The notes under the pieces are model-generated. The model was not told where the DNA came from. It did no database searches and worked only from the letters and a program-made list of their open reading frames with translations. DNA of 64,000 nucleotides. Source: Amycolatopsis vancoresmycina (GTDB lineage: Bacteria; Actinomycetota; Actinomycetes; Mycobacteriales; Pseudonocardiaceae). Each line of letters opens with the position of its first letter. The first letter of the stretch is position 1. Below are positions 52,572 to 61,102 of this stretch, piece by piece. A program made the position numbers and the translations under genes. The stretch is from contig NZ_JNYY01000005.1 of assembly GCF_000716785.1 (NCBI RefSeq), positions 124,001 to 188,000 of the forward strand, written 5' to 3'.

Positions 52572-53852
52572 TCAACTTTTCCCGGTCAGCGGAACCGGTT
52601 CGGCCGTCAGGACTACCTCGGTGCTCCCCTTGCGGGCATCCCGGCGGTCGAGCCAGCCCAGCACCGGGGCGGTCATGATCGTGGTGACCAGCGCGACGAG
52701 CACCAGCACCGTGAACAACGCCGGCGAGACGATCCCCGCGGCGAGCCCGACGTTGAGCGCGATCAGCTGCATCAGCCCGCGCGCGTTGACGAGCACGCCG
52801 ACGCGGGTCGCGATCGCCGGCGGCTCCCCCGCCAGCCGGGCCGCGCCCCAGGACGCCCCCAGCTTCCCGATGATGGCGACCACCACGCACAGCACGGCGA
52901 ACGCCAGCAGCTTCGGGTCGGCCAGCAACGCGAACCGCGTGTTCAGGCCGGAGTAGGTGAAGAACAGCGGGAGGAACACGATCCGCCCGATCGGCATGAT
53001 CTTCGCGAGCACGGCATCGGCGGCGGGGGTCCGGGGGAACGCGATCCCGACGCAGAACGCGCCGAACACCGCGTACAGGCCGATCTTGTCGGTGAACCAG
53101 GCGGCGGCGAACAACGTCATCGCGGTGACGAGCACCCGCTGGTCGACCCCCATGCGCTCGCTGGCCATCGCCTTCGCCAGCAGCCGCCGCCCGATGACGA
53201 ACACCAGCCCGGCGAAGAGCACCCCGCCGCCCAGCGCGAGCGCCACCGGCCCGGCCGACCCGGCGTGCATGCCCAGCACGACGGCCAGCAGCAGCCACGC
53301 CAGCACGTCGTCCAGCGCACCGCAGGCCAGCGCCAGCGAGCCGAACTTCGTCGAGGCGATCCCGCGTTCGGTGATGATCCGGGCCAGCATCGGGAACGCC
53401 GTGATCGCCAGCGCCACCCCGACGAAGGCCGCCGACGTCGCCGGCGAAACGCCCTCCTTGCCGATGCCGACCCACGACGTGCCGACCACCGCGACGCCGA
53501 CCCCGAGCACCAGCGGCACCAGCGTCCCGGCCGACGAGATCGCCGCGACCGACTTCCGCGACTCCCGGACGCTGCCGATGTTGAACTCGTACCCGGCGCC
53601 GAACATGTAGATGACCAGGCCGATCTGGCCGCCGACGTAGAGCAGCGAGCGGATGCCGTCCGGGAACAGCGCCGCCTGCACGCCCGGCAGCAGCAGCCCG
53701 AGCAGCGACGGGCCCAGCAGCACCCCGGAGATCATCTCGCCGACCACCGGCGGCTGGCCGAGCTTGACCGCGGCCAGGCAGACCAGCCGGACCACCACGA
53801 GGATCACCACGACGGCGAGGAAGAAGACCGGTGCCGCTTCGGACGGGCTCAT
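52572..53852 (-). CDS. Cation:proton antiporter (CPA2 family)
   Basis: A 426-aa membrane protein with about 12 helices. The typical CPA2 N-terminus KLGQPPVVGEMISGVLLGPSLLG is followed by ALDDVLAWLLLAVVLGMH, whose DD replaces the ND pair at the ion-binding site. The rest reads GLYAVFGAFCVGIAFPR and VLVNARGLMQLIALNVGLAAGIVSPALFTVLVLVALVTTIMTAPVL. No RCK/TrkA domain is attached. It exchanges Na+ or K+ for protons. Its ATG overlaps the P450 stop, an unusual partnership suggesting pH or ion control or export linked to the pathway. Confidence 0.93.
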   Translation of the reverse strand: MSPSEAAPVFFLAVVVILVVVRLVCLAAVKLGQPPVVGEMISGVLLGPSLLGLLLPGVQAALFPDGIRSLLYVGGQIGLVIYMFGAGYEFNIGSVRESRKSVAAISSAGTLVPLVLGVGVAVVGTSWVGIGKEGVSPATSAAFVGVALAITAFPMLARIITERGIASTKFGSLALACGALDDVLAWLLLAVVLGMHAGSAGPVALALGGGVLFAGLVFVIGRRLLAKAMASERMGVDQRVLVTAMTLFAAAWFTDKIGLYAVFGAFCVGIAFPRTPAADAVLAKIMPIGRIVFLPLFFTYSGLNTRFALLADPKLLAFAVLCVVVAIIGKLGASWGAARLAGEPPAIATRVGVLVNARGLMQLIALNVGLAAGIVSPALFTVLVLVALVTTIMTAPVLGWLDRRDARKGSTEVVLTAEPVPLTGKS

Positions 53853-55078
53853 CGGTTACCTCCGGCGAAGTAGGTCGAGCAGAGGGCTTTCTTGCGGGCG
53901 TCGAGCACCATGTACGTGCCGAAGACGAGCTGGGCGAGGCTGCGCCAGACGTCTTCCCAGCGGTCGCGGACCGAGATCCACACCAGCGGCACTCGCCGCC
54001 GGCGAGCTCCGCGGGGTGTCAGCAGCGCCGGGCCGCGGTTGGGGATCGAGCGCGTGTGCCCGGCCGTCGAGGCGAGGTCGAAGCGGCGCAGCACCTCCTG
54101 CGCCACGATCCGCATGGTCGGCGGCGCGAGCCCGCGGGCCGGGCAGGCCCGGTTCTGCGCGACGCCGAACGGGATGAAGTCGTCCCGTCCGGTCTGGGCG
54201 GCGAAGTCCGGGTAGCTGAAGCACAGGACCGTCCCCGCCGGGATGGTCAGGTGCGCCAGCTCGATGTCGGCGGTGGCGATCCGGTGCGCGATGCCGAACA
54301 GCGGGAACGCGCGCAGCCCGTCGTCGATGACGCCGTCGAGGTCCTCCGGGTGGGCGGCGAGCCGCCGCTGGAGGCCGTCGTCCTGCGCGATGATCATCAG
54401 CAGGTGCGCCATCGCCTCCGACATCTGCACGACGGCGGTGGTGAAGAACGTCCCCTGCAGGTAGTACGCCTGCTCCTCCGGGGTCAGGGACTCCGGCAGC
54501 GGGTGCGGGACGTCGGCGAGGCGCCGCCTGAGGTACCGCGTCAGCCGCGCCCGGCGCCGCATGTTCCGCGGCCGCACGCACTTCAGGGCCGAGACGACGT
54601 CGTCCGCGTGCGCCACGATGAGCTCCCGCGCCTCCGGCGGGCACGGTTCGTCGAAGACCAGCTCGTAGTACAGCTCGGCCCAGATCGGCATCATCTCGTC
54701 GCGCAGCCGGACGAGCCCCGGGCGGACCCCGGCCAGGACCCGGCGGGCGACGCGCCGGGTCAGGTCCTCGGAGTCCTTTTTGGACCGGACCAGGATGTGC
54801 CGGGTGCACTTGGCGACCTCGTCGTAGCGCGGTCCGGGTTCCAGGTGTTCCTGGTGCACCTCGGCACCCGGCGAGAGCCAGTACCAGAACAGGTCGGACA
54901 GCGCGGCGCCGCGGCTGCGGCCGTTCGCCGCCGGGTCGGCGTAGACGCGCCGGAAGTCGGCGACCCCGACCTGCGGACCCGGGATCGTCACCGCGTCCTG
55001 GCCGTTGACCAGCGAAAAGATCTTCATCCGCAGCGCGACGACGCGGGCGGGCAGCCAGGCGAGCGCGGTGCCGGTCAT
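53849..55078 (-). CDS. Divergent cytochrome P450
   Basis: A 409-aa protein from ATG 55078, overlapping the preceding FMN-enzyme stop. It resembles P450s overall (a K-helix-like DDGLRAFPLFGIAHRIA, then PAGTVLCFSYPDFAAQ, FIPFGVAQNRACPARGLAPPTM), but key motifs differ. The ExxR Glu is Asp (DGLR). The haem loop has one extra residue and Gln in place of the usual Gly four residues before Cys312. The I-helix region (TFFTTAVVQMSEAM) lacks the A/G-G-x-[DE]-T pattern. About 40 additional residues follow the usual C-terminal end. No ferredoxin gene is adjacent. It may catalyse an atypical, non-monooxygenase haem reaction. Confidence 0.8.
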   Translation of the reverse strand: MTGTALAWLPARVVALRMKIFSLVNGQDAVTIPGPQVGVADFRRVYADPAANGRSRGAALSDLFWYWLSPGAEVHQEHLEPGPRYDEVAKCTRHILVRSKKDSEDLTRRVARRVLAGVRPGLVRLRDEMMPIWAELYYELVFDEPCPPEARELIVAHADDVVSALKCVRPRNMRRRARLTRYLRRRLADVPHPLPESLTPEEQAYYLQGTFFTTAVVQMSEAMAHLLMIIAQDDGLQRRLAAHPEDLDGVIDDGLRAFPLFGIAHRIATADIELAHLTIPAGTVLCFSYPDFAAQTGRDDFIPFGVAQNRACPARGLAPPTMRIVAQEVLRRFDLASTAGHTRSIPNRGPALLTPRGARRRRVPLVWISVRDRWEDVWRSLAQLVFGTYMVLDARKKALCSTYFAGGNR

Positions 55079-56130
55079 CGCCGCACCTGGTCCGGCGTCA
55101 GGTCCGCCGGCCGCCGCCCGCCGCACAGCGCGAGGGCCTGGTCGAAGTCCTCCCGCAGCAGCTCCAGGACCTGGGTGACGCCTTCGCGGCCGCCCGCGGC
55201 CAGGCCCCAGACCACCGGGCGGCCGACGCCGACCGCGTCCGCACCGAGGGCGAGCGCCTTGACGACGTCGGTGCCGCGGCGGATCCCGCCGTCCAGCAGG
55301 ACCGGGACCGCCCCGCCGACCGCCGCCGCGATCTCCGGCAGCACGTCGATGGTCGCCGCCACCGTGTCGAGCTGGCGGCCGCCGTGGTTGGAGACCACGA
55401 TCCCGGCGACGCCGTGGTGCACGGCCAGCCGCGCGTCTTCGGCGTGGAGCACGCCCTTGATCAGCACCGGGAGCTTGGTCTTCGACCGCAGCCAGGCGAT
55501 GTGGTCCCAGTTCAGGGCCGACATGACGATGTCGCGGACGTGGCTGGCGGTGCCGCCGCTGCGGTTCTCGCCGATGTCTCGCAGGTTCTCCACGGCCAGT
55601 CCGGGCGGCAGGTCGTGGAAGGCGTTGCGGTCGTCGCGCTCGCGGCGGCCGAGCACGGGCGAGTCGACGGTGACGACGAACGCCCGCACACCGGCGTTCT
55701 CGGCCCGGCGGACGATCGCCTCGGTGAACTCGAGGTCCGGCTGCAGGTAGAGCTGGAACCACAGGCCGAGGTCCGGGGCGGCCGCGGCGATGTCCTCGAT
55801 CGCCGTGGTGGCGGCCATGCTGACGATCATGATCGTGCCCGCTCGCGCCGCGGCCCGGGCGGTGGCGAGTTCGCCGTCGGGGTGCGCGAGCCGGTGGAAC
55901 GCCGTGGGCGCGACCAGGATCGGCATCGACGACGGCGCCCCGAGCAGCGTCAGGCTCAGGTCGCGCTTGTCGCCGCCGCGCAGCACCCGGGGCAGCAGCC
56001 GCAGCCGCTGGAACGCGGTTTCGTTCTCCCGCAGGGTGATTTCGTCCTGCGCGCCGCCCGCGAAGTAGTCGTAGTGGGCGGGATCGAGGCGCTCGCGGGC
56101 CGCCGCCTCGAACTCCGCGATCGTCCGCAT
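55075..56130 (-). CDS. FMN-dependent alpha-hydroxy-acid oxidising enzyme
   Basis: A 351-aa protein from ATG 56130 that overlaps the FAD-enzyme stop by 1 nt. A TIM-barrel of the lactate/glycolate oxidase family: substrate Tyr region HYDYFAGGAQDEIT, FMN phosphate region, catalytic His in IVVSNHGGRQLD and Arg in SNHGGRQ, and LLDGGIRRGTDVVKALALGADAVGVGRP. It would oxidise a 2-hydroxy acid to the 2-keto acid, giving H2O2 or passing electrons on. It sits between an FAD oxidoreductase and a P450 in a tightly coupled operon. Confidence 0.92.
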   Translation of the reverse strand: MRTIAEFEAAARERLDPAHYDYFAGGAQDEITLRENETAFQRLRLLPRVLRGGDKRDLSLTLLGAPSSMPILVAPTAFHRLAHPDGELATARAAARAGTIMIVSMAATTAIEDIAAAAPDLGLWFQLYLQPDLEFTEAIVRRAENAGVRAFVVTVDSPVLGRRERDDRNAFHDLPPGLAVENLRDIGENRSGGTASHVRDIVMSALNWDHIAWLRSKTKLPVLIKGVLHAEDARLAVHHGVAGIVVSNHGGRQLDTVAATIDVLPEIAAAVGGAVPVLLDGGIRRGTDVVKALALGADAVGVGRPVVWGLAAGGREGVTQVLELLREDFDQALALCGGRRPADLTPDQVRR

Positions 56131-57665
56131 CAGAGTTCCCGGGTGAAGAAGGCGGTCAGCGGTCCGATGTGGACTTCCTGGTCCCACTCGTTCTCGAGGT
56201 TCTCGGTGACGTGGTGGGTGGCGGCGAGCTCGCCGCGGCGGTAGTGCCGGACGATCGGGTGCAGGTAGTGGCCCTCGCCGCGGTCGTTGGCCCGGTCCTG
56301 GGCGGCGCGGGCGACGAAGTCGAACGGGTCGACCTTGTCGTGGTCGGGGCCGTAGTCGAGGGTGACGACGTAGGCGTCCTCCGGCGGGTCTTCGAGGACC
56401 CGGTCGACCGGCACCTCTTCGAGGTAGCGAGCGGTGTCGCCGTCCACGACCAGGACGTCACCGAGGAAGCCGAACTGCTGGTACAGCCCGGAAGTCCGGT
56501 TGATCCGGGTGATCACCGCTTCGGTCAGCGCGTCCGGTTTGGCGGGCAGCTCGGTGTGCGGCCACGGGACGTCGTGGTGACGCTCGTTCAGCACCTTGGC
56601 CAGGGCGCGGGCGCCGTAGCGGAAGCCGTGGATGAACGCGCTGGTGGCCTTCTTGAAGTCGCGGACCTGCGTGATCGTGCCGGCGAAGTACAGGCCCGGC
56701 ACGTTGACCGACTCCCAGCTCGGCGTCTGCGCCGGGAACCGGTCGTCGATGGTGAGTTCGGGGCGGCAGTCCTCGTCGAACAGCGAGGCGTCGAAGCGGA
56801 AGCCGGTGCAGCCGATCACCCGGTCGTAGCGGATTTCCTTGACGACCTCGTCGGCGCGGGCGAAGGCGAACTTGACGTGGTAGCCGTCGGCGTCCTTGCG
56901 GACTTCGCGCACCTCGCCGTCGAGGATCGCGTGCTGCAGCTTGAGCTGGTACATGTCGAGGATGCCCGCGTTGTAGGCGCGGAGGTGGCCGACGAAGTGC
57001 GTGCGCCAGGCCAGCTTCACCGGCCGCGGGCCGCCGACGTGCACGACCGCGGCCCGCTCGATCAGGTTGTCCGCGGTCTCGAAGGCGGAGTTGCCCTTGC
57101 CGAGCACCAGGACGCGCTGATCGGTGAAGCTCGCCGGGTCGACGTCGACGTCCACGTACTGGTCGATGAGCTCGACGCCGGGGAACTGCGGGATGTACGG
57201 CTTCGTCACGCCGGTGGCCATGATCAGCCGGTGCGCGCGGAATTCGGTGTCGCCCGCGGTGAGAACGAAAGTTTCGCCCTCGCGCCGGATGCGCGTCACC
57301 CGGGTGTCGTAGCGGATGGCGAGCCGGTACTTCGCCGCGTAGTCGGCGAGGTACCGGAGGAGGTTCTCGGCCTTGGGGAAGAGCTTGTCGCTGTAGTCGG
57401 TGAAGAGGACGGGATCGTCGTCGCCGTCGGCGAGGATCGAGTTCCAGTCCATCCGCATCCGCAGTTCCGGGTCGGTGTACCCGGTGTGCTTCTTGTTGAT
57501 GGAGATGAGGGTCCGGTGCCGCGGGAAGGTTTCGAAGAAGTGGCCGGGCGCGGAACCGGCCTCCAGCACCAGGTACCGGTGACCGGCGCGGCCGAGGGAC
57601 TGCGCCAGCTGCAGTCCCGCGGGCCCGGCCCCGACGACCAGATAATCGAGCACTTCCTCCGCCAC
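56130..57665 (-). CDS. FAD-dependent oxidoreductase (FMO/FOXRED2-like)
   Basis: A 511-aa enzyme with GTG start 57665, GGAGG eight bases upstream. N-terminal FAD site LDYLVVGAGPAGLQLAQSLG, then KHTGYTDPELRMRMDWNS, a second dinucleotide-binding motif VLVLGKGNSAFETADNLI, and ATG motif LIMATGVTKPY. This resembles flavin-containing monooxygenases and the FOXRED2 group. The C-terminal part (VTLDYGPDHDKVDPFDFV, EGHYLHPIVRHYRRGEL) is family-specific. First gene of the operon, with a hairpin just upstream of its Shine-Dalgarno. The substrate is unknown. Confidence 0.9.
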   Translation of the reverse strand: MAEEVLDYLVVGAGPAGLQLAQSLGRAGHRYLVLEAGSAPGHFFETFPRHRTLISINKKHTGYTDPELRMRMDWNSILADGDDDPVLFTDYSDKLFPKAENLLRYLADYAAKYRLAIRYDTRVTRIRREGETFVLTAGDTEFRAHRLIMATGVTKPYIPQFPGVELIDQYVDVDVDPASFTDQRVLVLGKGNSAFETADNLIERAAVVHVGGPRPVKLAWRTHFVGHLRAYNAGILDMYQLKLQHAILDGEVREVRKDADGYHVKFAFARADEVVKEIRYDRVIGCTGFRFDASLFDEDCRPELTIDDRFPAQTPSWESVNVPGLYFAGTITQVRDFKKATSAFIHGFRYGARALAKVLNERHHDVPWPHTELPAKPDALTEAVITRINRTSGLYQQFGFLGDVLVVDGDTARYLEEVPVDRVLEDPPEDAYVVTLDYGPDHDKVDPFDFVARAAQDRANDRGEGHYLHPIVRHYRRGELAATHHVTENLENEWDQEVHIGPLTAFFTREL

Positions 57666-57678
57666 GACGACCTCCTGG

Positions 57679-57712
57679 GGCTCGGCACCGACCGCATGAT
57701 CGGCGCCGAGCC
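57679..57712 (-). promoter_or_regulatory. Leader hairpin next to the Shine-Dalgarno of the FAD-enzyme gene
   Basis: On the minus strand 57712-57700 pairs with 57691-57679 (13 bp, one G-U) around an 8-nt loop, ending 3 nt before GGAGG (57675-57671). It could limit or modulate ribosome access or stabilise the mRNA 5' end. Confidence 0.5.
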
Positions 57713-57770
57713 TGCTCCGGAGATCTCAGAAAAGGCTCAGAGAAAGTAACTTACGCACGCACGCCCCCGG

Positions 57771-57829
57771 TCGTGAGTGGTAAGGAGGGTTCTAACCCTC
57801 CTAAACACTCACGACAAGCCGCGGCAGAC
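57771..57829. repeat. Dispersed palindromic repeat, copy B (complete)
   Basis: TCGTGAGTG (57771-57779) pairs with CACTCACGA (57806-57814), and AGGAGGGTT (57783-57791) with AACCCTCCT (57794-57802). GCCGCGGCAGAC (57818-57829) follows and is also present, inverted, in copy A at 10245. It lies at the 3' end of the aldo/keto reductase gene. Confidence 0.75.
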
Positions 57830-57832
57830 TGC

Positions 57833-58810
57833 TTACCGGCCGGCGGCGCGGGCGAGGCGTTCCGGGTAGCGCTCTCCCGCGACCGCGTCCGCGGGGGCCG
57901 CCGCCTCGATGGCCGCCAGATCCGAAGGCGTCAGCTCCAGCGAAGCCGCGGCCACGTTCTCCTCGAGGTACTTGCGGCGTTTCGTCCCCGGGATCGGCAC
58001 CACGTCGTCACCTTGGGACTGCACCCACGCCAGCGCCAGCTGCCCCGCGGTGACGCCCTTGTCGGAGGCCAGCTTGCGCAGCGCCTCGACGATCGCGAGG
58101 TTCCGCTCGAGGTTGCCCTCGGCGAACCGCGGCAGGCCGCGGCGCATGTCGTCCGCCGGCAGGTCGGCGACCGACGTCACCGCGCCCGTCAGGAACCCGC
58201 GGCCCAGCGGCGAGAACGGGACGATCCCGATGCCCAGCTCGCGGCACGTGGAGAGGACCTCGCCTTCGATGCCGCGGGTCCACAGGGACCATTCGCTCTG
58301 CAACGCCGTCACCGGGTGCACCGCGTGCGCGGCCCGGATCGTCGCCGCGCTCGCCTCCGAAATCCCGGCGTACCGGATCTTCCCGGCCTCCACCAGCGAA
58401 GCCAGCGCGCCCCAGGTCTCCTCGATCGGCGTATCCGGGTCGACGCGGTGCTGGTAGTAGAGGTCGATGTGGTCGACACCCAGCCGCCGCAGCGACTCGT
58501 CGCACGACTGCTTCACGTACGCGGCGTCGCCGCGGGCGCCCATCGCGCCGTCGTTCCACACGATGCCGAACTTCGTCGCGAGCACGACCCCGTCGCGGCG
58601 GCCGGCGATCGCGCGGCCGACCAGTTCCTCGTTGACGCCGTTCGCGTAGACGTTCGCCGTGTCCAGCAGCGTCACGCCGAGTTCCAGCGCCCGGTGGATC
58701 GTCGCGATCGACTCGTCGTCGTTGTCGCGGACGCCGTAGGCCTGGCTCATCCCCATGCAGCCGAGCCCCTGGGCACCGACTTCCAGGCTGCCCAGCTTCC
58801 TGTTCTTCAC
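57833..58810 (-). CDS. Aldo/keto reductase
   Basis: A 325-aa NADPH-dependent oxidoreductase. GTG 58810 is chosen because GGAGGAGAT precedes it and it overlaps the MerR stop by GTGA. The N-terminus gives [21 protein letters not shown]. Catalytic tetrad: Asp in [11 protein letters not shown], Tyr in the same segment, Lys in LATKFGI, His in YYQHRVDP. The C-terminal NADP-binding segment reads [18 protein letters not shown]. It is the yeast Gcy/YakC-type group that reduces aldehydes and ketones. A MerR regulator sits in the same operon. Confidence 0.95.
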   Translation of the reverse strand: MKNRKLGSLEVGAQGLGCMGMSQAYGVRDNDDESIATIHRALELGVTLLDTANVYANGVNEELVGRAIAGRRDGVVLATKFGIVWNDGAMGARGDAAYVKQSCDESLRRLGVDHIDLYYQHRVDPDTPIEETWGALASLVEAGKIRYAGISEASAATIRAAHAVHPVTALQSEWSLWTRGIEGEVLSTCRELGIGIVPFSPLGRGFLTGAVTSVADLPADDMRRGLPRFAEGNLERNLAIVEALRKLASDKGVTAGQLALAWVQSQGDDVVPIPGTKRRKYLEENVAAASLELTPSDLAAIEAAAPADAVAGERYPERLARAAGR

Positions 58811-59208
58811 GCGGAAATCTCCTCCATACCGGGCTCCACCCCGAGCACGTTGCGCTCGACCTGGGCGTAGTTTTCGATCTTGTAGTCGAGGATGTCGAGG
58901 CACCCCTGCAGTTCGGCGATCCGCTCGGCGACCGACCGGCGCTGTTCCACCAGCAGGGCCTTGCGGCGGCCCGCGCTCGCGACGCCGCGGCGGCGCAGCG
59001 ACGCGTACTCGCGCATGCTCTTGATGGGCATGCCGGTGGTGCGCAGCTTGGTCAGGAAACCCAGCCAGTTGAGGTCGTCGTCGGAGTACGCCCGGCGGCC
59101 CGCGGTGTCACGGGCGGGCGGGTCGAGCAGTTTGATGCGCTCGTAGTACCGGAGGGTGTCGATGGACAGTCCGCTACGTCGAGCGGCTTCCGCTATCGAG
59201 TAGCTCAT
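58807..59208 (-). CDS. MerR-family regulator of the aldo/keto reductase operon
   Basis: A 133-aa regulator from ATG 59208. [69 protein letters not shown] is followed by a dimerisation coiled coil ([42 protein letters not shown]). It lacks the Cys cluster of metal sensors. It probably activates its own promoter, which has a 19-bp spacer filled by a perfect palindrome (59222-59243). Confidence 0.93.
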   Translation of the reverse strand: MSYSIAEAARRSGLSIDTLRYYERIKLLDPPARDTAGRRAYSDDDLNWLGFLTKLRTTGMPIKSMREYASLRRRGVASAGRRKALLVEQRRSVAERIAELQGCLDILDYKIENYAQVERNVLGVEPGMEEISA

Positions 59209-59214
59209 GCGCCG

Positions 59215-59245
59215 ACACTACGACCTGGAGTGCACTCCAGGTCAA
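59215..59245 (-). promoter_or_regulatory. MerR-type promoter with 19-bp spacer and palindrome, probably leaderless
   Basis: On the minus strand TTGACC (59245-59240) and TAGTGT (59220-59215) are 19 bp apart. The bases 59222-59243 form a perfect 22-bp palindrome centred on TGCA, with arms GACCTGGAGTG and CACTCCAGGTC. The predicted transcript start coincides with the A of the ATG at 59208. Confidence 0.85.
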
Positions 59246-59291
59246 ATCCTCACCCTCGCCTTTCGTAACACCGTTCCGATACGCTGCGTGC

Positions 59292-59909
59292 ATGGCGCGA
59301 CCACGCACGCACGACGAAGCGCTCCGGCTCAAGCTCCTCGACCGGGCCGGCGAGCTCATCGCGGCCGACGGCCCGAAGGCGCTGTCCCTGCGCAAGCTGG
59401 CCGCCGACGCCGGGACGTCGACCACCGCCGTGTACTCGCTCTTCGGCAGCAAACCCGATCTGGTCAACGCCCTCTACACCGAGGGCTTCCGCCGCTTCGG
59501 CGCCCGGATGGCCGGAACCCCGTTGACCGGCGACGCGGTCGAGGACCTCGTCACGCTCGGCCGTGCCTACCGCACGAGCGCGCTGGCCGATCCGAACCTG
59601 TACGGGATCATGTTCACCAGGTCGGTGCCCGGGTTCGAGCCGAACGAAGACGCCGAGGAGCTCGCCCGCGAGACGCTCAAGCCCCTGGAGCAGATCATCC
59701 GCCGCGCGATCGCCGACGGCGTCTTCCTCGACGTCCCCCCGGAGACGGTCGCGGTCGGCTGCTGGGCCATCGTGCACGGCCTGGTGTCCCTGGAACTGAC
59801 CGGCAACCTGCCGGAGGAGTTCGACGTCACGGCGTCGTACGAGGCCGCCCTGCGCGCGAACGCCACCGGCTGGCTGCGGCCTCAGAACAGCGGCAGCATC
59901 CCGTCGTAG
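59292..59909 (+). CDS. TetR-family regulator
   Basis: A 205-aa regulator from ATG 59292. N-terminal HTH: EALRLKLLDRAGELIAADGPKALSLRKLAADAGTSTTAVYSLFGSKPDLVNALY. The C-terminal ligand domain includes GCWAIVHGLVSLELTG, resembling the WHG-type TetR group. It is divergent from the MerR-AKR operon by 83 bp, so it may share the regulatory region. Its 3' end overlaps the convergent gene by 28 bp. Ligand and targets are unknown. Confidence 0.92.
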   Translation: MARPRTHDEALRLKLLDRAGELIAADGPKALSLRKLAADAGTSTTAVYSLFGSKPDLVNALYTEGFRRFGARMAGTPLTGDAVEDLVTLGRAYRTSALADPNLYGIMFTRSVPGFEPNEDAEELARETLKPLEQIIRRAIADGVFLDVPPETVAVGCWAIVHGLVSLELTGNLPEEFDVTASYEAALRANATGWLRPQNSGSIPS

Positions 59910-61102
59910 ACGACGTTGCCCTGCGCGTCCCACGCCTTGACGTGCCCCTTCGCGTCCGGCTTGAGCCTGCTCACCGGAAGCCAGACGGCGAACATCCCGT
60001 CGGTGACCAGCGTGTCGGCGCCGTTCCCGCCGCCGTAGTCGACGATCACGCTGACCGCGCTGGACGGCACCACCGCCGCGAACGGCGTCCGCGGCCGGCT
60101 CTGGCCGCCGCCTTCGGTCGCGCCCAGGGTGTCGACGACGAGGGCGCGGGCGGGCACCGCCGGACCCGCGTAGAAGTCGGGGTACGCGCGGGATCGCGGT
60201 CCGCCGGGCCCCGGCTCGGTCGTGCACGCGATCACCCGGTCGCCGAGGCGCCCGAGCACGATCCGGTAGCCCTGTTCCTCCAGCAACGGGCCGGCCCGGT
60301 AGGCCGCGGCGTCCGCGATCACCTCGTCGGCCCCGGCCAGGCAGTCGCCCAGCGCCCGGCCCGCGGCCGACGTCCGGTCGGCGTCCGCCGGGCGGTCGGT
60401 GACCGAGAGCAGGGGCGGCGGCGCCTTCGGCAGGACGGGCATCGGCCGGGTGCCCGACCCGTCCCCGATGGCCAGTACCGCCTTCGCCGGGGCCGTGCCG
60501 GTGAACGCCACGAACTGACGGCTGGCCGGCGAGAAGTCCAGGCCCGACGCACCCATCTTCTTGGAGAAGCTCGCCTGCGGCCAGGCCGGGTCGACGACCC
60601 CGGCGGCCAGCCCGGTTGCGCTCTGCAGCAGCAGCCCGGACCGGCTTCCCGGCGCGTACGCGGGCGCGGCCGCCGGGTCCGACACCGTCACCGTCGTCTC
60701 GGTGACCTCGCAGAACATCGGCTTCCCGGCGGCGGTGGCCGCGACGACCGAGTCGGTGCCGAGCGTGTCCGTGAACAGGGGCACCCAGTCGGCGCGGTCC
60801 GGCACGCGGCCGGTTTTTCCCGCCGTCCGCACGGCCGCCCAGCAGCGGTCGAGGGCCGCGGTCGCCAGTTTCGCGTCGAGCGTCAGCCCGGTGCTCGTCG
60901 CGGGCGGGGCCTCGGCAGGCTGCCGGAACTGCCGCGTCACGACGACCGCGCCCGCGGCCAGGACCAGCACGGCGGCCGCGGCGGCGTACCACACGTGCCC
61001 GGTCCGCCGGGGTTTCCCGAGGCCGGCGCGGACCTCGGCGCGCAGCCGGTCGCGGACGTCGTCCGGCAGGGCGCGCCGGGGCGGGAGATCTCGCAGGCTC
61101 AT
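59882..61102 (-). CDS. Membrane protein linked to an ECF sigma factor (putative anti-sigma)
   Basis: A 406-aa protein from ATG 61102, overlapping the sigma-factor stop by 4 nt. The cytoplasmic N-terminus is short (LPDDVRDRLRAEVRAGLGKPRRTG). One transmembrane helix (about 37-56, VWYAAAAAVLVLAAGAVVVT) leads to an outside domain of about 340 residues with several paired cysteines (LDRCWAAV, KPMFCEVT, LGDCLAG, IACTTEPG). No zinc-binding HxxxCxxC anti-sigma motif is present. Position argues for a regulator of the sigma factor; sequence alone does not prove it. Confidence 0.75.
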   Translation of the reverse strand: MSLRDLPPRRALPDDVRDRLRAEVRAGLGKPRRTGHVWYAAAAAVLVLAAGAVVVTRQFRQPAEAPPATSTGLTLDAKLATAALDRCWAAVRTAGKTGRVPDRADWVPLFTDTLGTDSVVAATAAGKPMFCEVTETTVTVSDPAAAPAYAPGSRSGLLLQSATGLAAGVVDPAWPQASFSKKMGASGLDFSPASRQFVAFTGTAPAKAVLAIGDGSGTRPMPVLPKAPPPLLSVTDRPADADRTSAAGRALGDCLAGADEVIADAAAYRAGPLLEEQGYRIVLGRLGDRVIACTTEPGPGGPRSRAYPDFYAGPAVPARALVVDTLGATEGGGQSRPRTPFAAVVPSSAVSVIVDYGGGNGADTLVTDGMFAVWLPVSRLKPDAKGHVKAWDAQGNVVYDGMLPLF

